In this document: one piece after another, positions 8,543 through 16,175 of the stretch | Numbering within the stretch: position 1 is the first letter of the stretch | Layout of the letters: every line of letters starts with the position of its first letter | DNA from: Mesorhizobium sp. M7A.F.Ca.US.008.03.1.1 | Lineage (GTDB): Bacteria; Pseudomonadota; Alphaproteobacteria; Rhizobiales; Rhizobiaceae | Direction of reading: 5' to 3' | Length of the DNA stretch: 64,000 bases | Assembly: GCF_003997495.1 (NCBI RefSeq) | Contig: NZ_RZRU01000008.1 | Coordinates: forward strand, 109,905-173,904 | The notes under the pieces: model-generated | What the model saw: only the letters and a program-made list of their open reading frames with translations | Database searches by the model: none | What the model was told of the DNA's origin: nothing | Position numbers and translations under genes: made by a program

Positions 8543-8562
8543 ATATAAAGAAGTCTTTATGT
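8543..8562 (-). promoter_or_regulatory. Palindromic operator upstream of the homocysteine methyltransferase
   Basis: ATAAAGA (8545-8551), AG, TCTTTAT (8554-8560) is a perfect 7-bp inverted repeat that extends to about 9 bp per side with one mismatch. It lies 35 nt upstream of the chosen start. The shape resembles motifs I recall for methionine-cycle regulators of the ArsR type (SahR/SamR) in alphaproteobacteria. Assignment to a named regulator is from memory and not verified. Confidence 0.5.
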
Positions 8563-8639
8563 GTAGTCAATGAAATAGCGGCAGCGCGGCCACCAATGCG
8601 GAGGCCGGTTTCTGTCCGAGGGATCATCGTTGCCAGAGA

Positions 8640-9497
8640 TCAGACAGTGCCGGTTGGGAACGACATGCCGGCCAGCCTGTGCGCGAAGCCGGACGCCTCG
8701 TGCGCATTGATGTCGGCGGCCCGGATCAGATTGTCGAAGTGCTGGATCAGCGTCTGGATCGGCTGGGTGGCGTTGAGCACCAGATACATGTCGCCGACAT
8801 AGATGGCGGCGCGATAGGGACCGAAGATGGTGTAGGGGATCGAATAGCGCATCCGCCCGTCATAGAGAAACAGCCGGAAGGTCGGGTAGAGGTCGTCGAG
8901 CAGCGTCGCCATGTGCAGCAGCTGGGCGCGCCGGTCGGCTTCCGGGAAACGGTCCCAGACACCCAGCCCGCGGGCAAAGATCTCCAGCGTGTGGCGCGGC
9001 ATGCAGACTTCCATGTCGGTTTCCGGCCGCCTGTTGTAGTCGATGCGGTATTGGGTTTCGCCGGCCTGCGCTAGGCGGCTCTTGTTGGTGATGCCGGCTT
9101 CGTAGTCGACCAGCGCCTCGGTGCGCAGAAGATCGGGAATGCCGGCAGGCACGTAGCGGATCTTGGTGCCGGCCGCCTCGGCATGCCATTTGGCCAGCAG
9201 CGTGCGGTCGAAACCGTCCGGTGCCTCCTCGATCTCCAGGCTCTCGCGGATTTCGCCGGTGAGACCCTCGTCCTGGCTGAGGCCGAGAAGCCAATCGAGC
9301 GACACTTTGAACTCGGCGGCGATGTTGAGCAGCGTTTCGGCGCGAGGCAGGCGCGTCGAGGCGCCCGACAGCAGTTGCGATAGCGCCGAGCGGTCGATGC
9401 CGACCGCGGTCGCGAAGGCCGACTGGTTCAGGTCGGAGCGTGTCAAGAGCATTTTCAGCCGTTCGCGGAAGATCGTCGACAGGTCGCGCTTGTCCAT
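8640..9497 (-). CDS. XRE family transcriptional regulator with C-terminal sensor-like domain
   Basis: A 285-residue protein starting MDKRDLST, with GGTGGAG 7 nt upstream. Residues 5-70 form a lambda-repressor-type helix-turn-helix (SDLNQSAFATAVGIDRSALSQ, then RAETLLNIAAEFKVSLDWLLGLS). The remaining 200 residues carry no recognised enzymatic motif and probably sense a ligand or mediate oligomerisation. It is divergent from the fatty-acid desaturase gene with a 230-nt gap holding a perfect inverted repeat, so it may control that gene and itself; this is inference from position. Confidence 0.85.
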   Translation of the reverse strand: MDKRDLSTIFRERLKMLLTRSDLNQSAFATAVGIDRSALSQLLSGASTRLPRAETLLNIAAEFKVSLDWLLGLSQDEGLTGEIRESLEIEEAPDGFDRTLLAKWHAEAAGTKIRYVPAGIPDLLRTEALVDYEAGITNKSRLAQAGETQYRIDYNRRPETDMEVCMPRHTLEIFARGLGVWDRFPEADRRAQLLHMATLLDDLYPTFRLFLYDGRMRYSIPYTIFGPYRAAIYVGDMYLVLNATQPIQTLIQHFDNLIRAADINAHEASGFAHRLAGMSFPTGTV

Positions 9498-9662
9498 GTG
9501 CGTGCTCCACCTGGATTGAGGAAAAATTTGCGCCGAAGCCGCGCGGAGGGCTGCGCCAGGCGTAAATGAATCCCTAAGTCTGTTTACAATGTATAACATG
9601 TGCGGTTAGAAATGCGCAATCGCAACAGTTTGTGCACTTTGTCTCGTTGAGTGGAATCATTT

Positions 9663-9686
9663 CTCCTGACACTATGCTGTCAGGAG
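9663..9686. promoter_or_regulatory. Perfect inverted repeat in the regulator/desaturase gap
   Basis: CTCCTGACA (9663-9671) and TGTCAGGAG (9678-9686) are exact 9-bp inverted arms around a 6-nt centre, CTATGC. The site is 42 nt upstream of the desaturase ATG. It has no T-run, so an operator is more likely than a terminator. The neighbouring XRE regulator is the obvious candidate binder. Confidence 0.55.
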
Positions 9687-9727
9687 CCAATTGGGGTTCC
9701 GGCGACTGAGGGACAGTGGTCGATAGC

Positions 9728-10738
9728 ATGACGAGCCAGAGCATCAGGCGACACAGCGTACCGGCCATCGAGTGGCCTACCGTGGTTCTCGCTTTCTTCT
9801 GTTACGCGGCATGGTTCGCCACCGGTTTCCTGCTCTGGCCCACCTATCCCGTCCTGGCGCTCGCCGTCCTCGCCTTCACCGCCGCATTGCAGTCGTCGAT
9901 CATGCACGAAGTGCTGCACGGTCATCCGACACGCAACGCGTGGGTCAATGAAGCCTTTGTATTCCTGCCGATCGGTCTGGTCTGGCCGTTCCGCCGTTTC
10001 AAGACAATCCATCTGCGTCACCACGCCGACGAGCGGCTGACCGACCCGCTCGATGACCCTGAAAGCTATTATCAGGCGCTCTGGCAGCATGAGGAGCTGC
10101 CGCCGACGATGAAATTCCTGCTCAAGATCAACAACACCATGGCAGGCCGCTTCGTGCTCGGCCCGTGGCTGTCCTGCGTCGGCTTCTTCATCGACGATGC
10201 CAAACAGGTGATCGCCGGCGACAAGGCGATCCGCAAGGCCTGGCTGCTGCATGCGATCGGGCTGGCTGTCGTGCTGCCGATCGTCCAGTTCGGCTTCGGC
10301 ATCCCGCTGTGGCTTTACATTCTGGTGCCGGTCTGGCTCGGCCAGTCGCTGATCTCGATCCGTACGTTCGCCGAGCATCAATGGTCAGAACATCCGGAAG
10401 GCCGCACGGTGATCGTCGAGCGCTCGCCGCTGTCGTTCCTGTTTCTCAACAACAATCTGCACTTCGTCCATCACAAGACCCCGACCGTGGCCTGGTACAA
10501 GCTGCCCAAGCTGTTTCGTGACCGCCGTGAGGAATGGCTGCGGATGAACAATGGCTATGCCTATCCGAACTATTTCGCGCTGATCAAAGCCTATGCGTTC
10601 AAGGCAAAGGAGCCGATTGTGCATCCGGCGTTGCGGCGTGCGCCGGAGCCGGGCAGGGCCTTCAAGCCGCGCATCAGGGCGCGCAGCATCAGCGGGCTCG
10701 GCAGTGCGCCGGTTCCCGCCGAGCCGCCGAAGGAATAA
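9728..10738 (+). CDS. Membrane fatty acid desaturase / hydroxylase family protein
   Basis: A 336-residue integral membrane di-iron enzyme. All three histidine boxes are present: HEVLHG (near residue 60), HLRHH (near 97) and HFVHH (near 246). Four to six hydrophobic segments surround them, for example VVLAFFCYAAWFATGFLL and LAVLAFTAALQSSI. Members introduce a double bond or hydroxyl group into acyl chains or carotenoid-like substrates using O2. The start is ATG 9728 or GTG 9716; GAGGGA lies awkwardly for both. The proline-rich tail beyond residue 300 is probably disordered. Likely regulated by the divergent XRE protein. Confidence 0.88.
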   Translation: MTSQSIRRHSVPAIEWPTVVLAFFCYAAWFATGFLLWPTYPVLALAVLAFTAALQSSIMHEVLHGHPTRNAWVNEAFVFLPIGLVWPFRRFKTIHLRHHADERLTDPLDDPESYYQALWQHEELPPTMKFLLKINNTMAGRFVLGPWLSCVGFFIDDAKQVIAGDKAIRKAWLLHAIGLAVVLPIVQFGFGIPLWLYILVPVWLGQSLISIRTFAEHQWSEHPEGRTVIVERSPLSFLFLNNNLHFVHHKTPTVAWYKLPKLFRDRREEWLRMNNGYAYPNYFALIKAYAFKAKEPIVHPALRRAPEPGRAFKPRIRARSISGLGSAPVPAEPPKE

Positions 10739-10830
10739 TTCCCGGTCTACTCGGAATCCATGTCGGCCAATTCTGACTGGACGCCGCGTTTTCGCGATCC
10801 TTTTTCCAGACATGATGATTTGATATCGGC

Positions 10831-11658
10831 ATGAGTGAATTGGTAGCGGCGTTGCCGATGTATGATTGGCCTGAAGTGCGCGATGAAGTCGACGCGCAAT
10901 GGGCGCGGTTGCGCGATGCTTTCCGGGAAAAGGGCATCGACGCACCGCAATCCGTCGTACGGCGCAATGGTGACCTGCCGCCGGTGCCGGGCGGAGTTCG
11001 TGATGCTGAGGGGAAACTCGTTGCGCCCGATCCCGCGACATTGCCGCCGGATGAATTCGATTTCCATAGATTATGGCTGCATCCGGCGCTGCTGTTCGCG
11101 CAGACCTGCTGGGGGCCGATGGAACTTGGCCTTTCCAGGCACGTGCAGGTGATCGGCCAGCCCAGTTACGACGCCTATGAAGGCGGGCAGGGCGAGCTCT
11201 ATTCGAGCGCTCTGGTGATGCGGAGAAGCGAGGGGCCGGAAGTTCGATCGCCTGCGGATGGCAGCGCTCTCATCCCGCTCGATCTGATCCGCGGCAAGCG
11301 CTTCACCTTCAACAGCCTCGATTCCATGTCGGGTACCATTGCGCTGACGCGCGACCTGCGAGCGGCCGGCGAAGGCTTGGACATCTTTTCAACGCGTAGC
11401 GAAAGCGGAGGCCATCGCAGCTCGATCATCGCCGTCGCGGAGCGCAAGGCCGATGTCGCAGCGATCGACTGCGAGAGCTGGGCGCTGGCGCAACGCTTCG
11501 AGCCGGCGGCGAAAAAGGTGGCGGTCGTCGGCTGGACCGGGCGGCGCAAAGGCCTACCTTACATCACCGCCGCAGCGACGCCGGAAAAGACGGTCAAGGC
11601 GCTGCGTGAGGCCATTGCCGGACTAACCGAGCAGCCTCGTATCCAACGGGTAGGTTGA
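10831..11658 (+). CDS. PhnD-like substrate-binding protein without signal peptide
   Basis: A 275-residue protein of the phosphate/phosphonate-type type 2 periplasmic-binding fold. Recognisable blocks are LLFAQTCWGPMELGLSRHVQVIG, GKRFTFNSLDSMSGTIAL and a GGHRSSIIAVAERKADVAAID segment that matches the usual ligand-binding lobe. No signal peptide or lipobox is visible at the N-terminus (MSELVAALPMYDWPEVRDEV), and no transporter genes adjoin it. It may therefore be a cytosolic sensor or ligand-binding protein. Its 3' end overlaps the convergent M24 gene by 36 nt. Confidence 0.8.
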   Translation: MSELVAALPMYDWPEVRDEVDAQWARLRDAFREKGIDAPQSVVRRNGDLPPVPGGVRDAEGKLVAPDPATLPPDEFDFHRLWLHPALLFAQTCWGPMELGLSRHVQVIGQPSYDAYEGGQGELYSSALVMRRSEGPEVRSPADGSALIPLDLIRGKRFTFNSLDSMSGTIALTRDLRAAGEGLDIFSTRSESGGHRSSIIAVAERKADVAAIDCESWALAQRFEPAAKKVAVVGWTGRRKGLPYITAAATPEKTVKALREAIAGLTEQPRIQRVG

Positions 11659-12978
11659 GAGCTGTTCGTTGCCGGTCTCGCTGATCAGGATCTGTTCCTC
11701 GATCTTGACGCCTTCGCGCCCGCCAAGCCGGCCGATATAGCTTTCCACGCACAGCACCATGCCCGGTTCCAGCACGCCGTCCGGCGTGTCCGATGTCCAG
11801 TCGCTGGCATGCGGCAAGGTCGGGTATTCGTCCGCCAGTCCGACGCCGTGATAGAGCACGCCATAGCGCGTCGGGAAGCAGTCACCCGGCGGCACGGCCG
11901 AGCGTTCGACGAGGTCGCGAAACGAGATGCCGGACTGCATCAGAGCCGTGTTGTGGGCGATCTGATCGGCGGCGATGCGGAACAGGTCGCGCTGTTCATC
12001 GGTCGGTGTTGTATCGCCGCACAGCCATGTGCGCGAGAGGTCGGCGCAGAAGCCGTAGGGGCCGATCAGGTCGGTGTCGAAGGCGACGAGATCGCCAGCC
12101 TCGATCTTGCGCGACGAGCATTCCTGGAACCACGGATTGGTGCGTGGGCCTGACGTCAGCAGCCGGGTCTCGATCCATTCGCCGCCGCGCGCGACGTTGC
12201 CGCGATGAAGCTCCGCCCATAGCTCGTTTTCGGAAATGCCCGGCTTCAGCGCCTGTTCCATCTCGCCCATCGCTGCCTCGCAAGCGACAATGGCGCGACG
12301 CATGGCGAGGATTTCGTCCGGCGATTTGATCAGCCGCGCATTCTCCATCACCGCTTCGCCATTGCCGATGGAAATGCCGAGGCGAGCCAGTTCCTCGACG
12401 CCTTCCGGGTTGATGTGGTCGACGGCGATGCGGCTGTTGCCGCCGCCATGTTGTTTCAACAGATCGGCGATCCCAGCTGCCCAGCGGCGGACTTTTTGCT
12501 CCGTCAGTTCGCCGCTATAGAGATACATCCACGATACCGCCGGCCGCACTTCGTCGACGACGCCGGAATGGTCGGACAAATGCTCGCAGGAAAAATAGTC
12601 GAACAGCACCACCGGCCCGTCGGTGGCGACAAAACAATGCCGCGTCGGGTTGTGCGCCACCCACAACTGCATGTTGGTGCTGTCGGTGGCGTAGCGGATG
12701 TTGACGGGGTCGTAGAGCATGGCGCCTGCATAGCCGCGCCGCTTCAACTCGGCGCGGATACGCTCCAGCCGGTATTGACGCATCGCGGGAAGATCGGGCG
12801 CGGCAATGCCTGCCGCGGCCCATTCAGCCTCAGCCTGCGCGCCATAGCCCAGCACATGCTGGTTGAGCGAAGCCGCCTTCTGGCGGGAGGCGTCGCGCAG
12901 GGCCTCGATCGAGCCTGGCTCGAACGGCATGATCTTGCGATGGCGGCCAAAGCTGCCCTTCGGCCCCGCGCTGTCCAT
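11623..12978 (-). CDS. M24-family protein resembling the DMSP lyase DddP
   Basis: A 451-residue pita-bread-fold protein. The metal ligands read as D301, D303, D313, H377, E412 and E427, in AFDTDLIGPYGFCADLSRTW, YHGVGLADEYP, MVLCVESY and VKIEEQ. These spacings (2, 10, 64, 35, 15) equal those I recall for Ruegeria DddP (D295, D297, D307, H371, E406, E421). Y372 and D383 fall where I recall DddP Y366 and catalytic D377, while the second histidine of aminopeptidase P is replaced. It starts 9 nt after the stop of the DMGDH-like gene with GAGG upstream, so it is in the same operon. It could instead be an Xaa-Pro peptidase or creatinase relative; DMSP activity is inferred. Confidence 0.75.
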   Translation of the reverse strand: MDSAGPKGSFGRHRKIMPFEPGSIEALRDASRQKAASLNQHVLGYGAQAEAEWAAAGIAAPDLPAMRQYRLERIRAELKRRGYAGAMLYDPVNIRYATDSTNMQLWVAHNPTRHCFVATDGPVVLFDYFSCEHLSDHSGVVDEVRPAVSWMYLYSGELTEQKVRRWAAGIADLLKQHGGGNSRIAVDHINPEGVEELARLGISIGNGEAVMENARLIKSPDEILAMRRAIVACEAAMGEMEQALKPGISENELWAELHRGNVARGGEWIETRLLTSGPRTNPWFQECSSRKIEAGDLVAFDTDLIGPYGFCADLSRTWLCGDTTPTDEQRDLFRIAADQIAHNTALMQSGISFRDLVERSAVPPGDCFPTRYGVLYHGVGLADEYPTLPHASDWTSDTPDGVLEPGMVLCVESYIGRLGGREGVKIEEQILISETGNEQLSTYPLDTRLLG

Positions 12979-12987
12979 GGTCGAACC

Positions 12988-15558
12988 TCAGGTCCGCATC
13001 TTCTCGCCGCTCGGGTCGAAGGGCGCTTCGACGTTGATGCGGGCCGGCCGGCGGTGTCCGAGGATCTCGATCTCGAACAGTCCGGCACTTTCGTCCTCGG
13101 CAAGAGCCGCCGGCACGTAGCCTTGTGCCATCGACTTCTGCACATAATGGGCATAGCCGCCCGACGTGACCCAGCCGACCACGCGCCAGTCGCCATCGAC
13201 GATCCCGCGCACGGCGGAAGCGCCTTCGGCAGCCTTGGAGCCGCGTATTTCCCTGCCGCCCTTGTCGAAGCGCGGCGCGCCATAGCCATGCGGCTTTTCC
13301 ACCGTGCCGTAATCCTTGCTGACCTTGGCCCAGATTGGCTCGTCACCCATGACGTCGGCGTCGGCGGCATCGACGATGAAGGAAACGCGGCGCAGTTTCG
13401 GACCCTCGGCCTGTTCCTTGGCGGCAGCCTCGCGGCCGATGAAATCGTTCTTCTCGAGCTTGATGAAGCGGTCCATCGCGCCTTCGAACGGTCCGTAGAT
13501 CGGCCGCAACTCGCGGAACCAGGTCGGAAAATTCTTTTCGAGGCGCATGGAGAGCAGCGCGCGCATGCCGAAATCGACAAGGCCGAATTCCTCGCCGGCG
13601 TCCTTGATCGCTTTATAAACCAGGCGCTCGTAGGCCGGCGCCATCCAGATTTCATAGCCGAGGTCGCCGGTGTAGGTGATGCGGTTGACCATGCAGGGCG
13701 CCCCGCCAACCGCCATCTCGCGGAAATCCATGAAGCGGAAGGCTTTTGTCGAGACGTCGACATCGACCAGTTTCTGCAGCAAGTCCCGTGATTTCGGCCC
13801 GGCGATCGATAGGCCGACCAGGGCCTGGTCGAAGCGGTGGATGCGCACCGTTCCGTCCTTCGGCAGGTGCTTCTCGAACCAGCGCATGTGGTATTTCTGC
13901 GCCGCCGAGGAACCCCAGATCATGAAGCGGTCTTCTGCTGCCTTGGCGATGGTGAAGTCGCCGATCAGCTTGCCGAACTCGTTGAGCATCGGCGTCAGCA
14001 CGATGCGGCGGGTCTTCGGCATGCGGTTGGTCATCAGCCGGTTGAGGAAATCCTCGGCCGCGGGTCCCGAGACTTCGTATTTGGCAAAATTGGCGATCTC
14101 GGTGACGCCGACGCGCTCACGCGTGGCGCGCACTTCCTCGCCGATCGGCCCAAAATCGTTGGAGCGGTGGAAGGAGACGATGTCCCTGGGTTCCTTGCCT
14201 TCAGGTGCGAACCATAGCGGTGTCTCAAGTCCCCAGCTGTCGCCCATGACGGCATTGTTGGCCAGCATCGTGTCGTAGAGCGGCGTCGTCTGCGCCGGGC
14301 GTGCCGCCGGCAGTTCCTCATTGGGGAAGCGGATGGAGAAGCGGCGCGAATAGTTCTCGCGCACCTTGGCGTTGGTGTAGCGCAGGCCGGCCCATTCGCC
14401 GAAGCGGGTGACATCCATGCCCCAGACGTCGAAGCCGGGATCGCCATGGACCATCCAGTTCGACAGCGCCAGACCGACACCGCCGCCCTGGCTGAAGCCG
14501 GCCATCACGGCGCAGGCGCACCAGAAATTGGTCAGGCCCTGCACCGGGCCGACCAGCGGGTTGCCATCCAGCGCGAAGGTGAAGGGGCCGTTGATGATCT
14601 GCTTGATGCCGGCCTTCTCAATGCCGGGAAAATGCTTGAAGCCGATTTCCAGCGAGGGAGCGATGCGGTCAAGGTCGGGCGGCAGCAATTCGTGGCCGAA
14701 ATCCCAAGGCGTGTTGACCGGCGACCACGGCTTGCAGGCCTTCTCATAGGTGCCGAGCAGGATGCCGTTGCGCTCCTGGCGGGTGTAGATCTCGCCCTTG
14801 AAGTCGAGCACGCCGATCATTTCGCGGCCAGTCGACTTGTTGAATTCCTCGACCTCCGGCATCGGCTCGGTGAGCAAATACATGTGCTCCATGGCCAGCA
14901 CCGGCAGTTCGACGCCGACCATGCGGCCGATTTCGCGCGCCCACAGGCCGCCGCAATTGACGACATGCTCGGCCTTCACCGTGCCCTGTTCTGTGACGAC
15001 GTTCCAGGTGCCGTCGACCTCCTGCGTCAGCTCGACGACGCGGTTGCGCAGCACGATCTCGGCGCCAAGCTTCTTGGCCGCCTTGGAGTAGGCGATAGTG
15101 GTGCCCGAGGGATCGAGATGGCCCTCGACCGGATCCCACATGGCGCCGACGAAGTTGGTCTCGTCCATCAGCGGGAACATCGCCTTGGCCTCGGACGGGG
15201 TAATCAGCTCGGTGTCCATGCCGAGATAGCGGCCCTTGGCGTGGGCAAGGCGCAGGAAGTCCATGCGCTCGGGCGTATCGGCCATCATCACGCCGCCGGT
15301 CAAATGCAGCGAGCAGGATTGGCCTGATATTTCCTCGATCTCCTTGTAGAGCTGCACCGTATAGGCCTGCAGCTTGGCGACGTTGGGGTCGCCGTTCAGC
15401 GTGTGGAAGCCACCCGCCGCATGCCAGGACGAGCCGGAGGTGAGCTCCGAGCGCTCGATCAGCATGATGTCGGTCCAGCCGGCCTTGGCTAGATGGTAGA
15501 GAACCGAGCAGCCGACGACGCCGCCGCCGATGACAACCGCTTTTACATGAGATTTCAT
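12988..15558 (-). CDS. Dimethylglycine/sarcosine dehydrogenase-like FAD-GcvT protein
   Basis: An 856-residue two-part enzyme. The N-terminal half is a DAO-type flavoprotein with GGGVVG (11-16) and GSSWHAAGG, whose H46 aligns with the histidine that covalently binds FAD in dimethylglycine dehydrogenase. The C-terminal half, from about residue 440, is a GcvT/aminomethyltransferase domain that passes the released one-carbon unit to tetrahydrofolate. Reaction class: oxidative N-demethylation of dimethylglycine, sarcosine or a relative. It overlaps the DUF559 gene by ATGA and precedes the DddP-like gene by 9 nt. Substrate is not fixed by sequence. Confidence 0.87.
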   Translation of the reverse strand: MKSHVKAVVIGGGVVGCSVLYHLAKAGWTDIMLIERSELTSGSSWHAAGGFHTLNGDPNVAKLQAYTVQLYKEIEEISGQSCSLHLTGGVMMADTPERMDFLRLAHAKGRYLGMDTELITPSEAKAMFPLMDETNFVGAMWDPVEGHLDPSGTTIAYSKAAKKLGAEIVLRNRVVELTQEVDGTWNVVTEQGTVKAEHVVNCGGLWAREIGRMVGVELPVLAMEHMYLLTEPMPEVEEFNKSTGREMIGVLDFKGEIYTRQERNGILLGTYEKACKPWSPVNTPWDFGHELLPPDLDRIAPSLEIGFKHFPGIEKAGIKQIINGPFTFALDGNPLVGPVQGLTNFWCACAVMAGFSQGGGVGLALSNWMVHGDPGFDVWGMDVTRFGEWAGLRYTNAKVRENYSRRFSIRFPNEELPAARPAQTTPLYDTMLANNAVMGDSWGLETPLWFAPEGKEPRDIVSFHRSNDFGPIGEEVRATRERVGVTEIANFAKYEVSGPAAEDFLNRLMTNRMPKTRRIVLTPMLNEFGKLIGDFTIAKAAEDRFMIWGSSAAQKYHMRWFEKHLPKDGTVRIHRFDQALVGLSIAGPKSRDLLQKLVDVDVSTKAFRFMDFREMAVGGAPCMVNRITYTGDLGYEIWMAPAYERLVYKAIKDAGEEFGLVDFGMRALLSMRLEKNFPTWFRELRPIYGPFEGAMDRFIKLEKNDFIGREAAAKEQAEGPKLRRVSFIVDAADADVMGDEPIWAKVSKDYGTVEKPHGYGAPRFDKGGREIRGSKAAEGASAVRGIVDGDWRVVGWVTSGGYAHYVQKSMAQGYVPAALAEDESAGLFEIEILGHRRPARINVEAPFDPSGEKMRT

Positions 15559-15995
15559 CTAGATAGGTCCGTTTTTGAAGAGATTGAATCGGGTGAGCGC
15601 GGTGTGAAAACAAAGCGGAGGTCGGATGCAGCGATGTTCTCGGCGAGCCTGCCGTCAAGCGCGGCGAGGATGGTTTCACAGACGGAAGTACGGTGTTGCA
15701 GGACGTCATGGCTCCAAAGACGCAGGATCGAATAGCCCTCAGCGCGCATGAAGTCGTCGCGTCGGCGGTCATATGAACTGCCGGCGTGTTGGTGTCCGTC
15801 GACTTCAACAACAAGCCGTTTTTCGCGGCAGGCGAAGTCTGCGTAGTATGGTTCGATAGGGAACTGTCGCGTGAACTTGTAGCCGCCAAGCTTGCGGGCT
15901 TTTAACTCAAGCCAAAGCAGCGCTTCGGCTTGATTATCACCTTGCCTGAGTTTTCTCGCTCGCTGAGTTGTGCCTGTCTTTCGACGACTTCGCAT
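15555..15995 (-). CDS. DUF559 (Vsr-like endonuclease fold) protein
   Basis: A 146-residue protein. RARKLRQGDNQAEALLWLELKARKLGGYKF and FPIEPYYADFACREKRLVVEVDGHQH are the DUF559 hallmarks; the Asp and Glu of YADF and VVEVDG correspond to the PD-(D/E)XK active site related to very-short-patch repair enzymes. The frame is open upstream to 16172, but that part is translated from the intergenic repeat, so ATG 15995 is chosen. Its stop overlaps the start of the DMGDH-like gene. DUF559 genes are often solitary and mobile; its place inside a betaine operon looks like an insertion. Confidence 0.8.
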   Translation of the reverse strand: MRSRRKTGTTQRARKLRQGDNQAEALLWLELKARKLGGYKFTRQFPIEPYYADFACREKRLVVEVDGHQHAGSSYDRRRDDFMRAEGYSILRLWSHDVLQHRTSVCETILAALDGRLAENIAASDLRFVFTPRSPDSISSKTDLSR

Positions 15996-16009
15996 TTCAT
16001 GAACGGCTT

Positions 16010-16151
16010 CCCCCACTCCGTCGCCGCTTCGCGACGCCACCTCTCCCCCCTCCGGAGGGAGAGGAAGGGCGCTAGCCGGCATAAGCTCGCGCCTTTCCTC
16101 TCCCCCGTCGATCGGGGGAGAGGTGTCGAGTGCAGGACGACTGAGTGGGGG
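16010..16151. repeat. Rhizobial palindromic intergenic repeat
   Basis: About 142 bp bounded by inverted CCCCACT (16011-16017) and AGTGGGG (16144-16150). Inside are two strong hairpins of the CTCTCCC...GGGAGAG type, one around 16042-16064 and one around 16100-16125. This pattern matches the short palindromic repeats scattered between genes in Mesorhizobium and relatives. It lies between the mttB-like and DUF559 genes and can be transcribed with them. Confidence 0.75.
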
Positions 16152-16175
16152 TCGACTGTTCATCAACAACATTGA

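Noticed and set aside
8509..8639. SAM or SAH riboswitch before the homocysteine methyltransferase
   Set aside because: The leader is too short and A+T-rich; only a short DNA palindrome is seen.
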